A stretch of DNA of 64,000 bases from Arenibacter antarcticus (GTDB taxonomy: Bacteria; Bacteroidota; Bacteroidia; Flavobacteriales; Flavobacteriaceae): NCBI RefSeq assembly GCF_041320605.1, contig NZ_CP166679.1, positions 3,334,001 through 3,398,000 of the forward strand, in the 5' to 3' direction. A program made the position numbers and the translations under genes. Below the pieces are notes generated by a model that was not told the origin of the DNA, searched no databases, and was given only the letters and a program-made list of their open reading frames with translations. The number at the start of each line of letters is the position of its first letter. Within the stretch, counting starts at the first letter, position 1. Of this stretch, positions 25,263 through 33,504 are shown in pieces.

Positions 25263-25697
25263 TTACCGTTTTAAATGGGTCAACCCAATATCCAATCCAG
25301 TGGCTAATTCGTACATGGTGGTATTTTGAAGCATATGCGTAAGGTTTTCTCGTACCACCACAAATTTATGGTGTACCGGACATGGCTTTCGAGAATCACA
25401 CTGTTTTAAACCCAATCCGCATCCATGAAAAATACTGTCCCCATCTATGGCATTTACGATATCGTACAAATTTATGGTATCCATCTTGGTTCGTTCCATC
25501 TGAAATCCTCCCGTGGGACCCTTATGGGAATCTACCAAACCGTTTTTGGCAAGGGACTGTAGTATCTTCGCCGTAAAAGCTTCGGGGGAATCTATTTCCT
25601 TTGCAATTTCTTTTAGACTAACACGATTGTTGTGCAAGGACCTTACTGCAATAAATATTGTTGCTTTTATTCCGTATTCACAAGCTTTGGAAAACAT
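25263..25697 (-). CDS. Rrf2 family regulator, NsrR/IscR-like
   Basis: 144-aa winged-helix regulator. Residues 1-80 form the Rrf2 DNA-binding domain (ACEYGIKATIFIA, then SLKEIAKEIDSPEAFTAKILQSL, wing GPTGGFQ). Cys93, Cys100 and Cys106 in HGCGLGLKQCDSRKPC give the three-cysteine pattern of Fe-S-binding Rrf2 proteins such as NsrR and IscR. NsrR senses NO through its cluster. This gene heads the cbb3-like/globin/RIC block with 79 bp before the oxidase gene. It probably represses its own operon and releases it on NO exposure. I do not give the symbol because IscR-type sensors share these features. Confidence 0.87.
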   Translation of the reverse strand: MFSKACEYGIKATIFIAVRSLHNNRVSLKEIAKEIDSPEAFTAKILQSLAKNGLVDSHKGPTGGFQMERTKMDTINLYDIVNAIDGDSIFHGCGLGLKQCDSRKPCPVHHKFVVVRENLTHMLQNTTMYELATGLDIGLTHLKR

Positions 25698-25704
25698 AGT
25701 CTAT

Positions 25705-25753
25705 CTTATATTAATTTAGTACAAATATAAGTCAAATTCTTATTTCGGACAAA
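25705..25753 (-). promoter_or_regulatory. Promoter and operator-like palindrome of the Rrf2 gene
   Basis: On the minus strand TTTG (25753-25750), 20 nt, then TATATTTG (25729-25722) forms a good Bacteroidota promoter with a predicted start near 25715. A perfect 8-bp inverted repeat, CTTATATT at 25705-25712 and AATATAAG at 25724-25731 (11-bp spacer), overlaps the -7 element and start point. Such placement suits a repressor site, plausibly autoregulation by the Rrf2 protein. Confidence 0.55.
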
Positions 25754-26244
25754 TTTATCCTAAATAATTGATTTCACCTAATTTTTTGTTATTTAAAGAA
25801 TTCAGGGGCAGTAAATTACTGCTCTCTATATAGGTGGCATCCATTTTTCCCTTAAAGAACTTCTAGGGGGTAAATATAAAAATCAAAAACGAAATCACCG
25901 CTATATTAATGTAATGTTACCATGTGTTCATGTGAAAATGGGTCCATGTGTCTATTGGTTATGTTCAGTTAAGTGTGACATTGTTATTCATTGTGAAGTG
26001 CCAATTACCGATCTATTGCTACCTTTTCTATTTTTCTTTCTATGCATATTTCCAATTTAACGTATCCCTCTAATCACAGGTTCCCAAACGACTGTGGCTT
26101 CTGTTTCTTTGGTCTTTCGTAATTTAAATAGTTACCTATATGCAATTTTTTTAGATCCTTCCCAAGACCAAAACGGGCGAACCTGAATGCTAAAGTAGCA
26201 ATGGGGTTTTATGAAAATTTTGAATAAAATTTAGAGGCAATAAC
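25754..26244. other. Divergent intergenic region between the NO block and the copper operon
   Basis: About 490 bp without a gene. Position 25808-25822 is a perfect 15-bp palindrome (GCAGTAA-A-TTACTGC). Positions 25906-25959 contain a degenerate CATGTG/AATGTGAAAAT repeat stretch like that at 133-200. No RNA gene or credible frame was seen. Confidence 0.5.
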
Positions 26245-26256
26245 TGACGATTGTCA
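26245..26256 (+). promoter_or_regulatory. Crp/Fnr-type binding palindrome upstream of the copper operon
   Basis: TGAC-GATT-GTCA is a perfect 12-bp inverted repeat with the TGA-N6-TCA core. Its centre (26250.5) lies 44.5 bp before the start predicted from TACCTTTG at 26281-26288. That is almost the same geometry as at the nos promoter (43.5 bp). This suggests that the same Crp/Fnr-family activator controls both operons. Confidence 0.55.
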
Positions 26257-26280
26257 TTTTATAGTATTTTTTTAATGCAC

Positions 26281-26288
26281 TACCTTTG
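26281..26288 (+). promoter_or_regulatory. -7 promoter element of the copper operon
   Basis: TACCTTTG fits TAnnTTTG exactly. The predicted start is near 26295, giving a leader of about 57 nt to the ATG at 26352. No good -33 TTTG is present, consistent with activator dependence. Confidence 0.5.
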
Positions 26289-26351
26289 AGCTATATTCAT
26301 TGAACGTAAACCTTGGATTTAAAAAGGGATCCTAATTGTAAAACTAAATTA

Positions 26352-26726
26352 ATGAAACAAATAGTCTTGTTTGTTGCGATTATCATGCTTATCAAGCCAT
26401 TTTGGCCGTTGGCAGAATACGCGGTAAATTACGATTACATTGTGGAGAATTTATGTAAAAACAGAGATACCCCATCTTTAAATTGTAACGGTCAATGTTA
26501 TTTGGCAAAACAGTTGGCCAAAGAGTCGGACAACGGTAAAGAAAATCCTTTTGAGGGCAAACGCTCCCAAACAGAAATACAGTTTTTGGCTTCAATTGAT
26601 CCAGTTTCAGTTAGGGCAGATGTGGCATTCGGCATCATTTCGGTGCAAAATAACTTTAAGGGAGGTCAGGCTATGATTTCCAGATTATTTACTTCAGATA
26701 TCGCACAGCCACCAGAGCTGGGATAA
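26352..26726 (+). CDS. Small exported Cys-containing protein upstream of the copper receptor
   Basis: 124 aa from the ATG at 26352; a TTG 13 codons earlier is open but would put charged residues before the signal. Residues 1-20 form a hydrophobic signal or anchor (MKQIVLFVAIIMLIKPFWPL). Three cysteines lie at 35, 45 and 49 in ENLCKNRDT and LNCNGQCYLAKQL. The C-terminal half is polar. I do not know the family. The Cys cluster and its position directly upstream of the TonB receptor suggest a periplasmic metal-handling accessory protein, which is inference. Confidence 0.7.
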   Translation: MKQIVLFVAIIMLIKPFWPLAEYAVNYDYIVENLCKNRDTPSLNCNGQCYLAKQLAKESDNGKENPFEGKRSQTEIQFLASIDPVSVRADVAFGIISVQNNFKGGQAMISRLFTSDIAQPPELG

Positions 26727-26812
26727 TTCAATTATCGCCTTGGTCTGTTTTGGTAGTTATCCAAATGTCGACCAAGTTTTCAGAATAAATTGTCTTATCT
26801 AAAAAAAGTCAC

Positions 26813-28876
26813 ATGACAAGCATTAATTATACCCATAAAGTATGCGAAATACATATGGTATGGTCCAAACCTATTTTACATTGGGCGTCCCTGTTGTTGT
26901 TATTATTATTCATAACGAATAGTAATGCACAGGAACTAGTACTGACCCAAGATTCCATTATTACAATCAATTTGGATGAAGTAATCCTGATTTCCACCAG
27001 GAATTCACTGAATTATCACCGTCAGCCCAAACCACTCTCCAGCTTGGATGAATTTTTGGAATCCTCCAAAAAAGTTGATATGGTAAAGCGGGGGGCATAT
27101 GCTTGGGAACCTACATTGAACAATATGTTCTCTGAAAGGCTTTCGGTAACCATAGATGGGATGAAAATCTTTGGTGCCTGTACGGATAAGATGGATCCCA
27201 TAACTTCCTATGTGGAGGTTTCCAATTTAGCAAAGGCCCATGTAACCTCAGGGCAACAGGGAGCCAAACATGGTACTACCATTGGTGGAGCCATAGACCT
27301 GGAATTGGAAAAAGGTAATTTTAAGGATACTGGACTGCAAGGAGGATTGGAAACTGGGTATGAAAGTAATAATGAAATGAATGTATGGGGCGCCAAACTG
27401 GATTACTCCGGATCCAACTTTTATATGGATACGAATCTGAGCTATAGGAAGGCAGGGAATTACTATGCCGGAGGGGATGAAGAGATTTCTTTTTCACAAT
27501 TCGAAAAATACAACCTTGCGGTAAATTCAGGCTATAAAGTGTCCCAAGGAAAATTGATTACCGCTAGTTTTATCTTTGATGAAGCTAGGGATGTAGGCTA
27601 TCCTGCGCTACCCATGGATGTATCCCTGGCCCAAGGGATAATTACCTCTGTTGGTTTTGAACAGGATTCCCTGCTCCGTAAGTTTACTGACTGGAACTCC
27701 AAGTTGTATTTTAATACCATTACCCACATAATGGATGATACTAAACGGCCCAATGTGCCCATTCATATGGACATGCCGGGATGGAGTGATACCTATGGAT
27801 TTTTTACGGAAGCTCGCTTAGGACTTAAAAATCATCGATTATTTTTCAAATTGGATGGTTTTTATAATAGATCGTTGGCAGAAATGACCATGTATCCCAA
27901 TAATCCCAATGAGTTGCCCATGTTTATGCTTACCTGGCCCGACGTTCGTACTACCAACGGGGGAGTTTATTTTGAAGACGAACTTAGTATCAATGGTAGT
28001 ATCCTAAAAATCGCCACTAGAATGGCAGTGCAAAATCAGGAGGTAGCAGACGAGTTGGGATTGAACAGTTTAAGGATATTTTATCCGGAAATGGAAAAAT
28101 CCAAAACTCGTTTCCTTAAGAGTATCTCAGGACAATGGCATAAGATGTGGATGCCTTGGCATTTAAATGTAGGACTGTCCTATGGAGATAGGGCGCCTTC
28201 GGTCTCCGAAGCATTTGGATTTTACTTGTTCAACAGTTTTGATAACCACGACTATATTGGGGATCCAGAACTTATCAATGAAAAATCTATGGAAGCCAAT
28301 GCCAAAATTTCCTGGGAAAAATCAAACTTTAAGATCAGTGCCGAAGCAAATGTGTTTCACATTACAGACTATATCATAGGAGCAGTGGATCCTTCTCTTA
28401 GTGTTATGACTATTGGGGCAGAGGGTGTAAAGGTTTACAAGAATCTGGAATATGCCAATATGTACAACACCTCCTTGGATTTGGAATATGCACCGATACC
28501 ACAATTTAAATGGAACGGTTTAATTGCATACCATCGAGGGGTAGATCAAGACCGCGAAAACTTACCGTTTATAAGTCCATTCTCCTATCGTTCCAGTCTT
28601 AGCTATCACAAGGGCTCGATTTCCGGTTCTATTGGGATGTCTGGCGCTGGAAAACAAGTGAACTATAACCCCAACTTCGGGGAAGATCAAACCATGGCAT
28701 ATACTATTTTCTCCTTATCCTTAGGGAAGACCTTTATTTTTAATAACGATTTAATGTACACAAAAGTAGGCGTGGAGAATATTCTGGATAAACGGTATTC
28801 TACCTATTCCGATTGGAAAAATATCCCCCGGATGGGGCGGAATTTTTTCGTAACAATTTCATATGCAATAAATTAA
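26813..28876 (+). CDS. TonB-dependent outer-membrane receptor, OprC/NosA-like (copper)
   Basis: 687 aa. The signal peptide is best read from the second ATG (26855, MVWSKPILHW), with cleavage near SNAQ; the first ATG is also possible. The plug contains GACTDKMDPITSYVEV and GTTIGGAIDLELEKG. A 22-strand barrel follows, ending in an aromatic C-terminus. Cys123-x3-Met127 recalls the CxxxM half of the copper site reported for Pseudomonas OprC (NosA). A His/Met cluster (IHMDM, 317-321) could supply the second half. NosA is needed for copper supply to N2O reductase in Pseudomonas. The neighbouring nos cluster makes copper the likely substrate. Confidence 0.82.
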   Translation: MTSINYTHKVCEIHMVWSKPILHWASLLLLLLFITNSNAQELVLTQDSIITINLDEVILISTRNSLNYHRQPKPLSSLDEFLESSKKVDMVKRGAYAWEPTLNNMFSERLSVTIDGMKIFGACTDKMDPITSYVEVSNLAKAHVTSGQQGAKHGTTIGGAIDLELEKGNFKDTGLQGGLETGYESNNEMNVWGAKLDYSGSNFYMDTNLSYRKAGNYYAGGDEEISFSQFEKYNLAVNSGYKVSQGKLITASFIFDEARDVGYPALPMDVSLAQGIITSVGFEQDSLLRKFTDWNSKLYFNTITHIMDDTKRPNVPIHMDMPGWSDTYGFFTEARLGLKNHRLFFKLDGFYNRSLAEMTMYPNNPNELPMFMLTWPDVRTTNGGVYFEDELSINGSILKIATRMAVQNQEVADELGLNSLRIFYPEMEKSKTRFLKSISGQWHKMWMPWHLNVGLSYGDRAPSVSEAFGFYLFNSFDNHDYIGDPELINEKSMEANAKISWEKSNFKISAEANVFHITDYIIGAVDPSLSVMTIGAEGVKVYKNLEYANMYNTSLDLEYAPIPQFKWNGLIAYHRGVDQDRENLPFISPFSYRSSLSYHKGSISGSIGMSGAGKQVNYNPNFGEDQTMAYTIFSLSLGKTFIFNNDLMYTKVGVENILDKRYSTYSDWKNIPRMGRNFFVTISYAIN

Positions 28877-28904
28877 TAAAACATAAACTTTAAAACAATA
28901 AGAA

Positions 28905-29762
28905 ATGAAAAACATAAAATTTATCCTGATTTTTTTGGTGCTAACTGTCGGTCTTACCGCTTGTACTTCTGACAATGTTGATCCAATTTTGGAAATTGAT
29001 CCTATGACGGAATTTAATTTACTCAGTAAAATGGAGGGTAACGGGCATAGCATAGAGCTGTATTCGGTTAACAAATATTTTGAAACAGGATATAATGAGA
29101 TATTTATCCGTATTAAGGATGTGACCAGTGGGGAATATTTTTCCAATCCAGTAATTTCATGGGAGCCTATGATGCATATGATACATAAAGCGCATTCCTG
29201 TCCGAAATCGGATCTGACCGTTATCACTGAAAATAATACCATTTCCAAAGGATATCTGGTATTTCAAATGCCCGGAAATTCGGATGAATTTTGGGACATT
29301 ACCTTTGCCTATAAGATTGAAGGGCAAGAATTTATAACGACTAAAGCTATTGATGTTAAGGCCCCTCTGAATGAAAAACAAAGGGTTGCCACCTTTGTGG
29401 GAAGTGATGAAACTAAATATATCTTAGCTATGGTGTCTCCCAAGACTCCAGAAGTTGCGGTAAACGATATTGAGGCCGTATTATTTGAGATGAAAAACAT
29501 GATGAGTTTCTCGCCAGTAGAAGGTTATAAGGTAGTTTTAGATCCTCGGATGCCGGGAATGGGGAACCATAGTTCGCCAAACAATAAAGACCTTATTTAT
29601 AATACAGCCACCAAGAGCTATAACGGAAGGTTATCATTGACCATGACAGGGTATTGGAGAATTAATATGACCCTTTTTAATACTGATGATGAGTTGTTAA
29701 AAGGAGAGGTGGTTACCGAGGAACAAGAAGCGAGCAGCTTGTACTTTGAATTGGAGTTTTAA
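28905..29762 (+). CDS. Met/His-rich lipoprotein, probable copper-related (YtkA-like)
   Basis: 285 aa with a lipobox at LTAC (Cys20). Two beta-sandwich-like repeats are suggested. The first carries WEPMMHMIHKAHSC and the second DPRMPGMGNHSSPN. Both fit the MPxM/His patterns of YtkA/FixH-type domains. The Met and His density suits Cu(I) binding at the cell surface or in the periplasm. It follows the OprC-like receptor by 28 bp and ends the operon with a strong terminator. The copper role is inferred from composition and position. Confidence 0.72.
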   Translation: MKNIKFILIFLVLTVGLTACTSDNVDPILEIDPMTEFNLLSKMEGNGHSIELYSVNKYFETGYNEIFIRIKDVTSGEYFSNPVISWEPMMHMIHKAHSCPKSDLTVITENNTISKGYLVFQMPGNSDEFWDITFAYKIEGQEFITTKAIDVKAPLNEKQRVATFVGSDETKYILAMVSPKTPEVAVNDIEAVLFEMKNMMSFSPVEGYKVVLDPRMPGMGNHSSPNNKDLIYNTATKSYNGRLSLTMTGYWRINMTLFNTDDELLKGEVVTEEQEASSLYFELEF

Positions 29763-29802
29763 TGGTATGGATTAGTGAAGCTAATCCGATTTGTTTAAAG
29801 AA

Positions 29803-29836
29803 AAAGAGGCTGTCTTATGGGACAGCCTCTTTTTTA
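29803..29836. terminator. Bidirectional intrinsic terminator
   Basis: A perfect 12-bp stem AAAGAGGCTGTC (29803-29814) and GACAGCCTCTTT (29821-29832) with a 6-nt loop is flanked by T-runs on both strands. It lies between the convergent lipoprotein gene and nagB and should stop transcription from both sides. Confidence 0.88.
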
Positions 29837-29861
29837 TATCAAAAACTATAAATAGGATTGT

Positions 29862-31790
29862 TTAAAATTCATATCGCACAAATGCCTCCATGGCAGCATA
29901 ATGCGCTAATCCTAATTCATCGTACTTCATAGCAGTTTCTCTGTTTCTGTCCTCGGCACGTTGCCAGAATTCTCTGGAATCCGACCCTTGGAATACCACG
30001 CCATCCTTTTGGGATTGGTGTTTGAAAATTCCATATCGCTTCGCCAAAACCTGACTTGGACTCATGGGAACGGCCATTTCAATATCCTCTATTTCCCACT
30101 CTTGCCATGCTCCCCTGTACAACCATACCCAACAGTCGTCCATATAGGGTTCAGATTTTAATCGCTTTAAAGATTCAAAGATAATATCCAAACAGACCTT
30201 GTGGGTTCCGTGTGGATCGGCTAAATCACCTGCTGCATAGATTTGATGAGGTTTAATCTCTTTGATCAGATCCATAGTTATTTTAATATCTTCTTCTCCC
30301 CATGGATTTTTTTCTATGGTTCCAGTTTCGTAAAACGGAAGATTGTTAAAGTGGATCTGCTCATCGGTAAGACCAACATAATAACTAGTAGCCTTGGCTT
30401 CACTTCTTCGGATCATTCCTTTAATGTTCCTCACCTCAGGAATATCGATCTCGCTGGTCTTTTTGTTTTTTATAAACTTGTTCGCTTTTTTATAGATATC
30501 GAGGGACTTCTCATTGTCCAACCCAAAAGAACGGTTATAATCTACCACAAAATTAGAGAATCTTAAGGCCTCATCATCCGCTACGGCGATATTTCCGGAG
30601 GTTTGATATGCTACATGCACCTCATGCCCCTGGTTTTGAAGTCTCATAAAGGTCCCTCCCATACTAATGATATCATCATCGGGGTGTGGACTAAATATAA
30701 GTACTCGCTTTTTGGCAGGATTGGCACGCTCTGGCCTATTGCTATCATCTGCATTGGGCTTACCACCTGGCCAACCAGTAATAGTGTGTTGCAACTTATT
30801 AAATATACGAATATTGATATCATATGCGTCTCCTACCTCTGTCAATAGGTCGCTCATACCATTTTCAATATAATCTGCCTCAGTTAACATGAGTACTGGT
30901 TTTTCCAGTTTAGAGGCCAGACCAACTACTGCTTTCTTGATCAATTGGGCATCCCAACTCACTTTCTCAACCGCCCATGGTGCATTTACTCGTGTCAGTA
31001 AGGACGATGCGCCCTTATCCGTTACAAAGACAGCATTAGGGTGGTCCTGAAGATAAGATGCAGGTACCTGTTGGGTAATAGGTCCTTCCACCGCTTGATT
31101 GATGATGTTTGATTTTCCTTCACCCCAAGCGAATAAGATAACCTGTTTGGCTTCCATGATCTGTTTGATACCAATGGTGATCGCCGTTTTTGGAGTGCTG
31201 TACAAGCCCTGAAAATCTTTACTTGCCGCAACTCTAGTAATATGATCCAAAGTAACCAATCTGGTCTTGGAATTAGGTAGGGAACCGGATTCGTTAAACC
31301 CGATATGCCCATTGCCACCAATACCCAAAATCTGAAGGTCTATTCCTCCCAATGCATCTATCTTGGCCTCAAATTTCTTACAGTAATCGGCGATATCTTC
31401 TTTGGAAAGCATTCCGTCCGGAATATGGTAATTTTTTGGGTCGATGTCTATATGATTGAAAAGGAGCTCCTTCATAAAACGCACATAACTCTGTATGGCA
31501 TCCGGTTCCATCGGATAGTATTCGTCTAAGTTAAACGTAATTACATTTTTAAAACTTAGACCCTCTTCCCTATGCAAGCGAACCAGCTCTGCATATAATC
31601 TTTTCGGCGAAGAACCTGTAGCAAGTCCAAGCACACACATTTCTTTGGCATCCTGCTTCTTTCGAATCAAGGTGGCAATTTCTGCGGCCGCTGCCTTGGA
31701 AGCAACTTCGGAAGATTCAAAAATGACCGTATTTATTTTCTCAAACCGTTTTTCAAAACTGGTTGCCTTATCGATTTTACTCTTAATCAT
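29862..31790 (-). CDS. nagB: Glucosamine-6-phosphate deaminase fused to a PIG-L deacetylase-like domain
   Basis: 642 aa. Residues of about 20-290 form NagB, converting glucosamine-6-P to fructose-6-P and ammonia. Markers are GLATGSSPKRLY, TFNLDEYYPMEP and GIGGNGHIGFNESGS. A linker near 340-365 is followed by a PIG-L/LmbE-like domain with FSPHPDDDIISMGGTFMR and DLADPHGTHKVC, the metal-binding family motifs. The fusion is usual for Bacteroidota NagB and might combine deacetylation and deamination of amino sugars, though the second activity is unproven. The gene ends at a shared terminator. Confidence 0.92.
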   Translation of the reverse strand: MIKSKIDKATSFEKRFEKINTVIFESSEVASKAAAAEIATLIRKKQDAKEMCVLGLATGSSPKRLYAELVRLHREEGLSFKNVITFNLDEYYPMEPDAIQSYVRFMKELLFNHIDIDPKNYHIPDGMLSKEDIADYCKKFEAKIDALGGIDLQILGIGGNGHIGFNESGSLPNSKTRLVTLDHITRVAASKDFQGLYSTPKTAITIGIKQIMEAKQVILFAWGEGKSNIINQAVEGPITQQVPASYLQDHPNAVFVTDKGASSLLTRVNAPWAVEKVSWDAQLIKKAVVGLASKLEKPVLMLTEADYIENGMSDLLTEVGDAYDINIRIFNKLQHTITGWPGGKPNADDSNRPERANPAKKRVLIFSPHPDDDIISMGGTFMRLQNQGHEVHVAYQTSGNIAVADDEALRFSNFVVDYNRSFGLDNEKSLDIYKKANKFIKNKKTSEIDIPEVRNIKGMIRRSEAKATSYYVGLTDEQIHFNNLPFYETGTIEKNPWGEEDIKITMDLIKEIKPHQIYAAGDLADPHGTHKVCLDIIFESLKRLKSEPYMDDCWVWLYRGAWQEWEIEDIEMAVPMSPSQVLAKRYGIFKHQSQKDGVVFQGSDSREFWQRAEDRNRETAMKYDELGLAHYAAMEAFVRYEF

Positions 31791-32262
31791 TATAATGCTC
31801 GATTTATTTTGTTCATTATTGGTTTAATGTATAAAAGTACTGCAAACTATTGAAATGAATAAAAATTGTCGCCTGTTTTTGACCAAAACAAGGCAGAAAT
31901 CAGGATTTGATACTTTTTAGTTATAGATATAGCTTAAATTGCAATTTTTGTAATTAAAACATCTGTTATCATTTCCCTAAACTAACTTTGTGAAAGTCGA
32001 CTAAAACTGTATCTTGTAGCCCAGAAAGAGGCACCTATTGTTAGGTTAAAACAAAATTGGGGTATAAGTCAATCGTGTATTTTACGACGGATTAATTCCA
32101 AAAATAAAAACATCCCGAACGTGCGGGATGAGCTTATTTTTTATCGACGATATGCAGTAAAAGACGTATTGAATTATAGCATACTTTTGGCTTAATATAG
32201 CACTAGAAACACCAGTGTAAAAAAAACTTAAGATGCCTTTGTAATAATATTGCGATTTAATT
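31791..32262. other. Divergent intergenic region (nagB/uxuA) with a hairpin
   Basis: 472 bp. A TAACTTTG -7 element on the plus strand at 31983-31990 predicts a start near 31997, giving a long leader to uxuA at 32263. CATCCCG (32111-32117) and CGGGATG (32124-32130) form a 7-bp hairpin with T/A-rich runs on both sides. It could be an attenuator in the uxuA leader, or end a short RNA. No gene of convincing quality is present. Confidence 0.45.
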
Positions 32263-33456
32263 ATGAAATTAACCTTGGAAAAAACTTGGAGATGGTATGG
32301 GCCAAACGATCCCGTATCCCTATTGGATATTAAACAAGCAGGAGCTACTGGTGTAGTAAGTGCACTACACCATATCCCTAATGGGGCCGTTTGGCCAGCA
32401 GCGGAAATACAGGCTCGGAAAAAAATGATAGAGGCAGTTGGTCTAAGTTGGTCCGTGGTGGAAAGTGTTCCCATACACGAGGACATTAAGACGCAGCGGG
32501 GAGATTTCATGAAGTATGTAGAGAATTATAAGACTACCATCGTTAATTTGGCTGTTTCCGGGATAGATACAATCTGTTATAATTTTATGCCGGTTTTGGA
32601 TTGGACAAGGACCGACCTAGAGTATAAATTAAAGGACGGATCTACAGCATTGCGTTTTGAAAAAAATGCCTTTGCTGCTTTTGAACTGTTTTTGCTAAAA
32701 CGCGTTGGTGCCGATAGCGATTATTCTCAGATAGAACAGGATGCCGCTAAAGAGTATTATGAGGGCATATCCGAAAAGGACAAAAAGAAATTGATCCAAA
32801 ATATTATTGCAGGTCTCCCAGGTGCGGAAGAGGGGTATACCTTAAAAGAATTCAACGAAATCCTTGCTACCTACAATCAGATTGGCCCAAAGGAATTAAA
32901 GCAGCATCTTTTCTCATTTTTGAAACACATTATTCCCATTGCAGAGGCCAATGAAGTAAAAATGTGTATTCATCCAGACGATCCACCGTATCCTATTTTA
33001 GGATTGCCTAGAGTAGTAAGTACCGAACAGGATATTTTGGATCTCTACGAGGCCGTGGACAGTCCGAGTAATGGACTCACCTTTTGTACGGGTTCTTTTG
33101 GGGTAAGGAAGGACAATGATCTAGTAGGTATGGTAAAACGGTTGGGGCATCGGATACATTTTATGCATTTAAGGAGTACGGAACGCGATGAAAATGGGAA
33201 TTTTCACGAGGCAGATCATTTGCTCGGAGATGTGGATATGTTTGGCGTGATGAAGGCATTGGTAGAAGAGCAGCAAAAGCGAAATAGCTTAGGAAGGAAG
33301 GATTTAAGAATGCCTTTTCGCCCAGATCACGGTCATAAGATGCTAGACGACCTAAATAAAAAAACCAACCCCGGATACTCGGCCATTGGTCGGTTAAGAG
33401 GGTTGGCAGAACTGCGTGGCTTGGAACTAGGGATAAGGAAGTCGCTCCCCTCCTAA
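32263..33456 (+). CDS. uxuA: Mannonate dehydratase
   Basis: Dehydrates D-mannonate to 2-keto-3-deoxygluconate in hexuronate breakdown. The 397-aa length and sequence are canonical: [13 protein letters not shown] at the N-terminus, [46 protein letters not shown], and [14 protein letters not shown] with its metal-ligand region. Its product is the substrate of the KDG kinase encoded at 34193-35215. With the KDPG aldolase it forms a uronate-to-pyruvate route. It is a single plus-strand gene, 48 bp from the convergent aldolase gene. Confidence 0.95.
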   Translation: MKLTLEKTWRWYGPNDPVSLLDIKQAGATGVVSALHHIPNGAVWPAAEIQARKKMIEAVGLSWSVVESVPIHEDIKTQRGDFMKYVENYKTTIVNLAVSGIDTICYNFMPVLDWTRTDLEYKLKDGSTALRFEKNAFAAFELFLLKRVGADSDYSQIEQDAAKEYYEGISEKDKKKLIQNIIAGLPGAEEGYTLKEFNEILATYNQIGPKELKQHLFSFLKHIIPIAEANEVKMCIHPDDPPYPILGLPRVVSTEQDILDLYEAVDSPSNGLTFCTGSFGVRKDNDLVGMVKRLGHRIHFMHLRSTERDENGNFHEADHLLGDVDMFGVMKALVEEQQKRNSLGRKDLRMPFRPDHGHKMLDDLNKKTNPGYSAIGRLRGLAELRGLELGIRKSLPS

Positions 33457-33504
33457 ATAGTAGGGGGCTCTTGGCGTGCTAAGATTAGTTATTTATAGAG
33501 CACG

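Noticed and set aside
25765-25776. Possible Crp/Fnr half-site upstream of the Rrf2 promoter
   Set aside because: The TGA-N6-TTA pattern has a core mismatch and is centred about 55 bp before the predicted start, outside the spacing seen at the nos and copper promoters.
32082-32510. Minus-strand frame antisense to the 5' end of uxuA
   Set aside because: It is largely the complement of a well-supported gene and of the intergenic hairpin, and it has no recognisable protein features.
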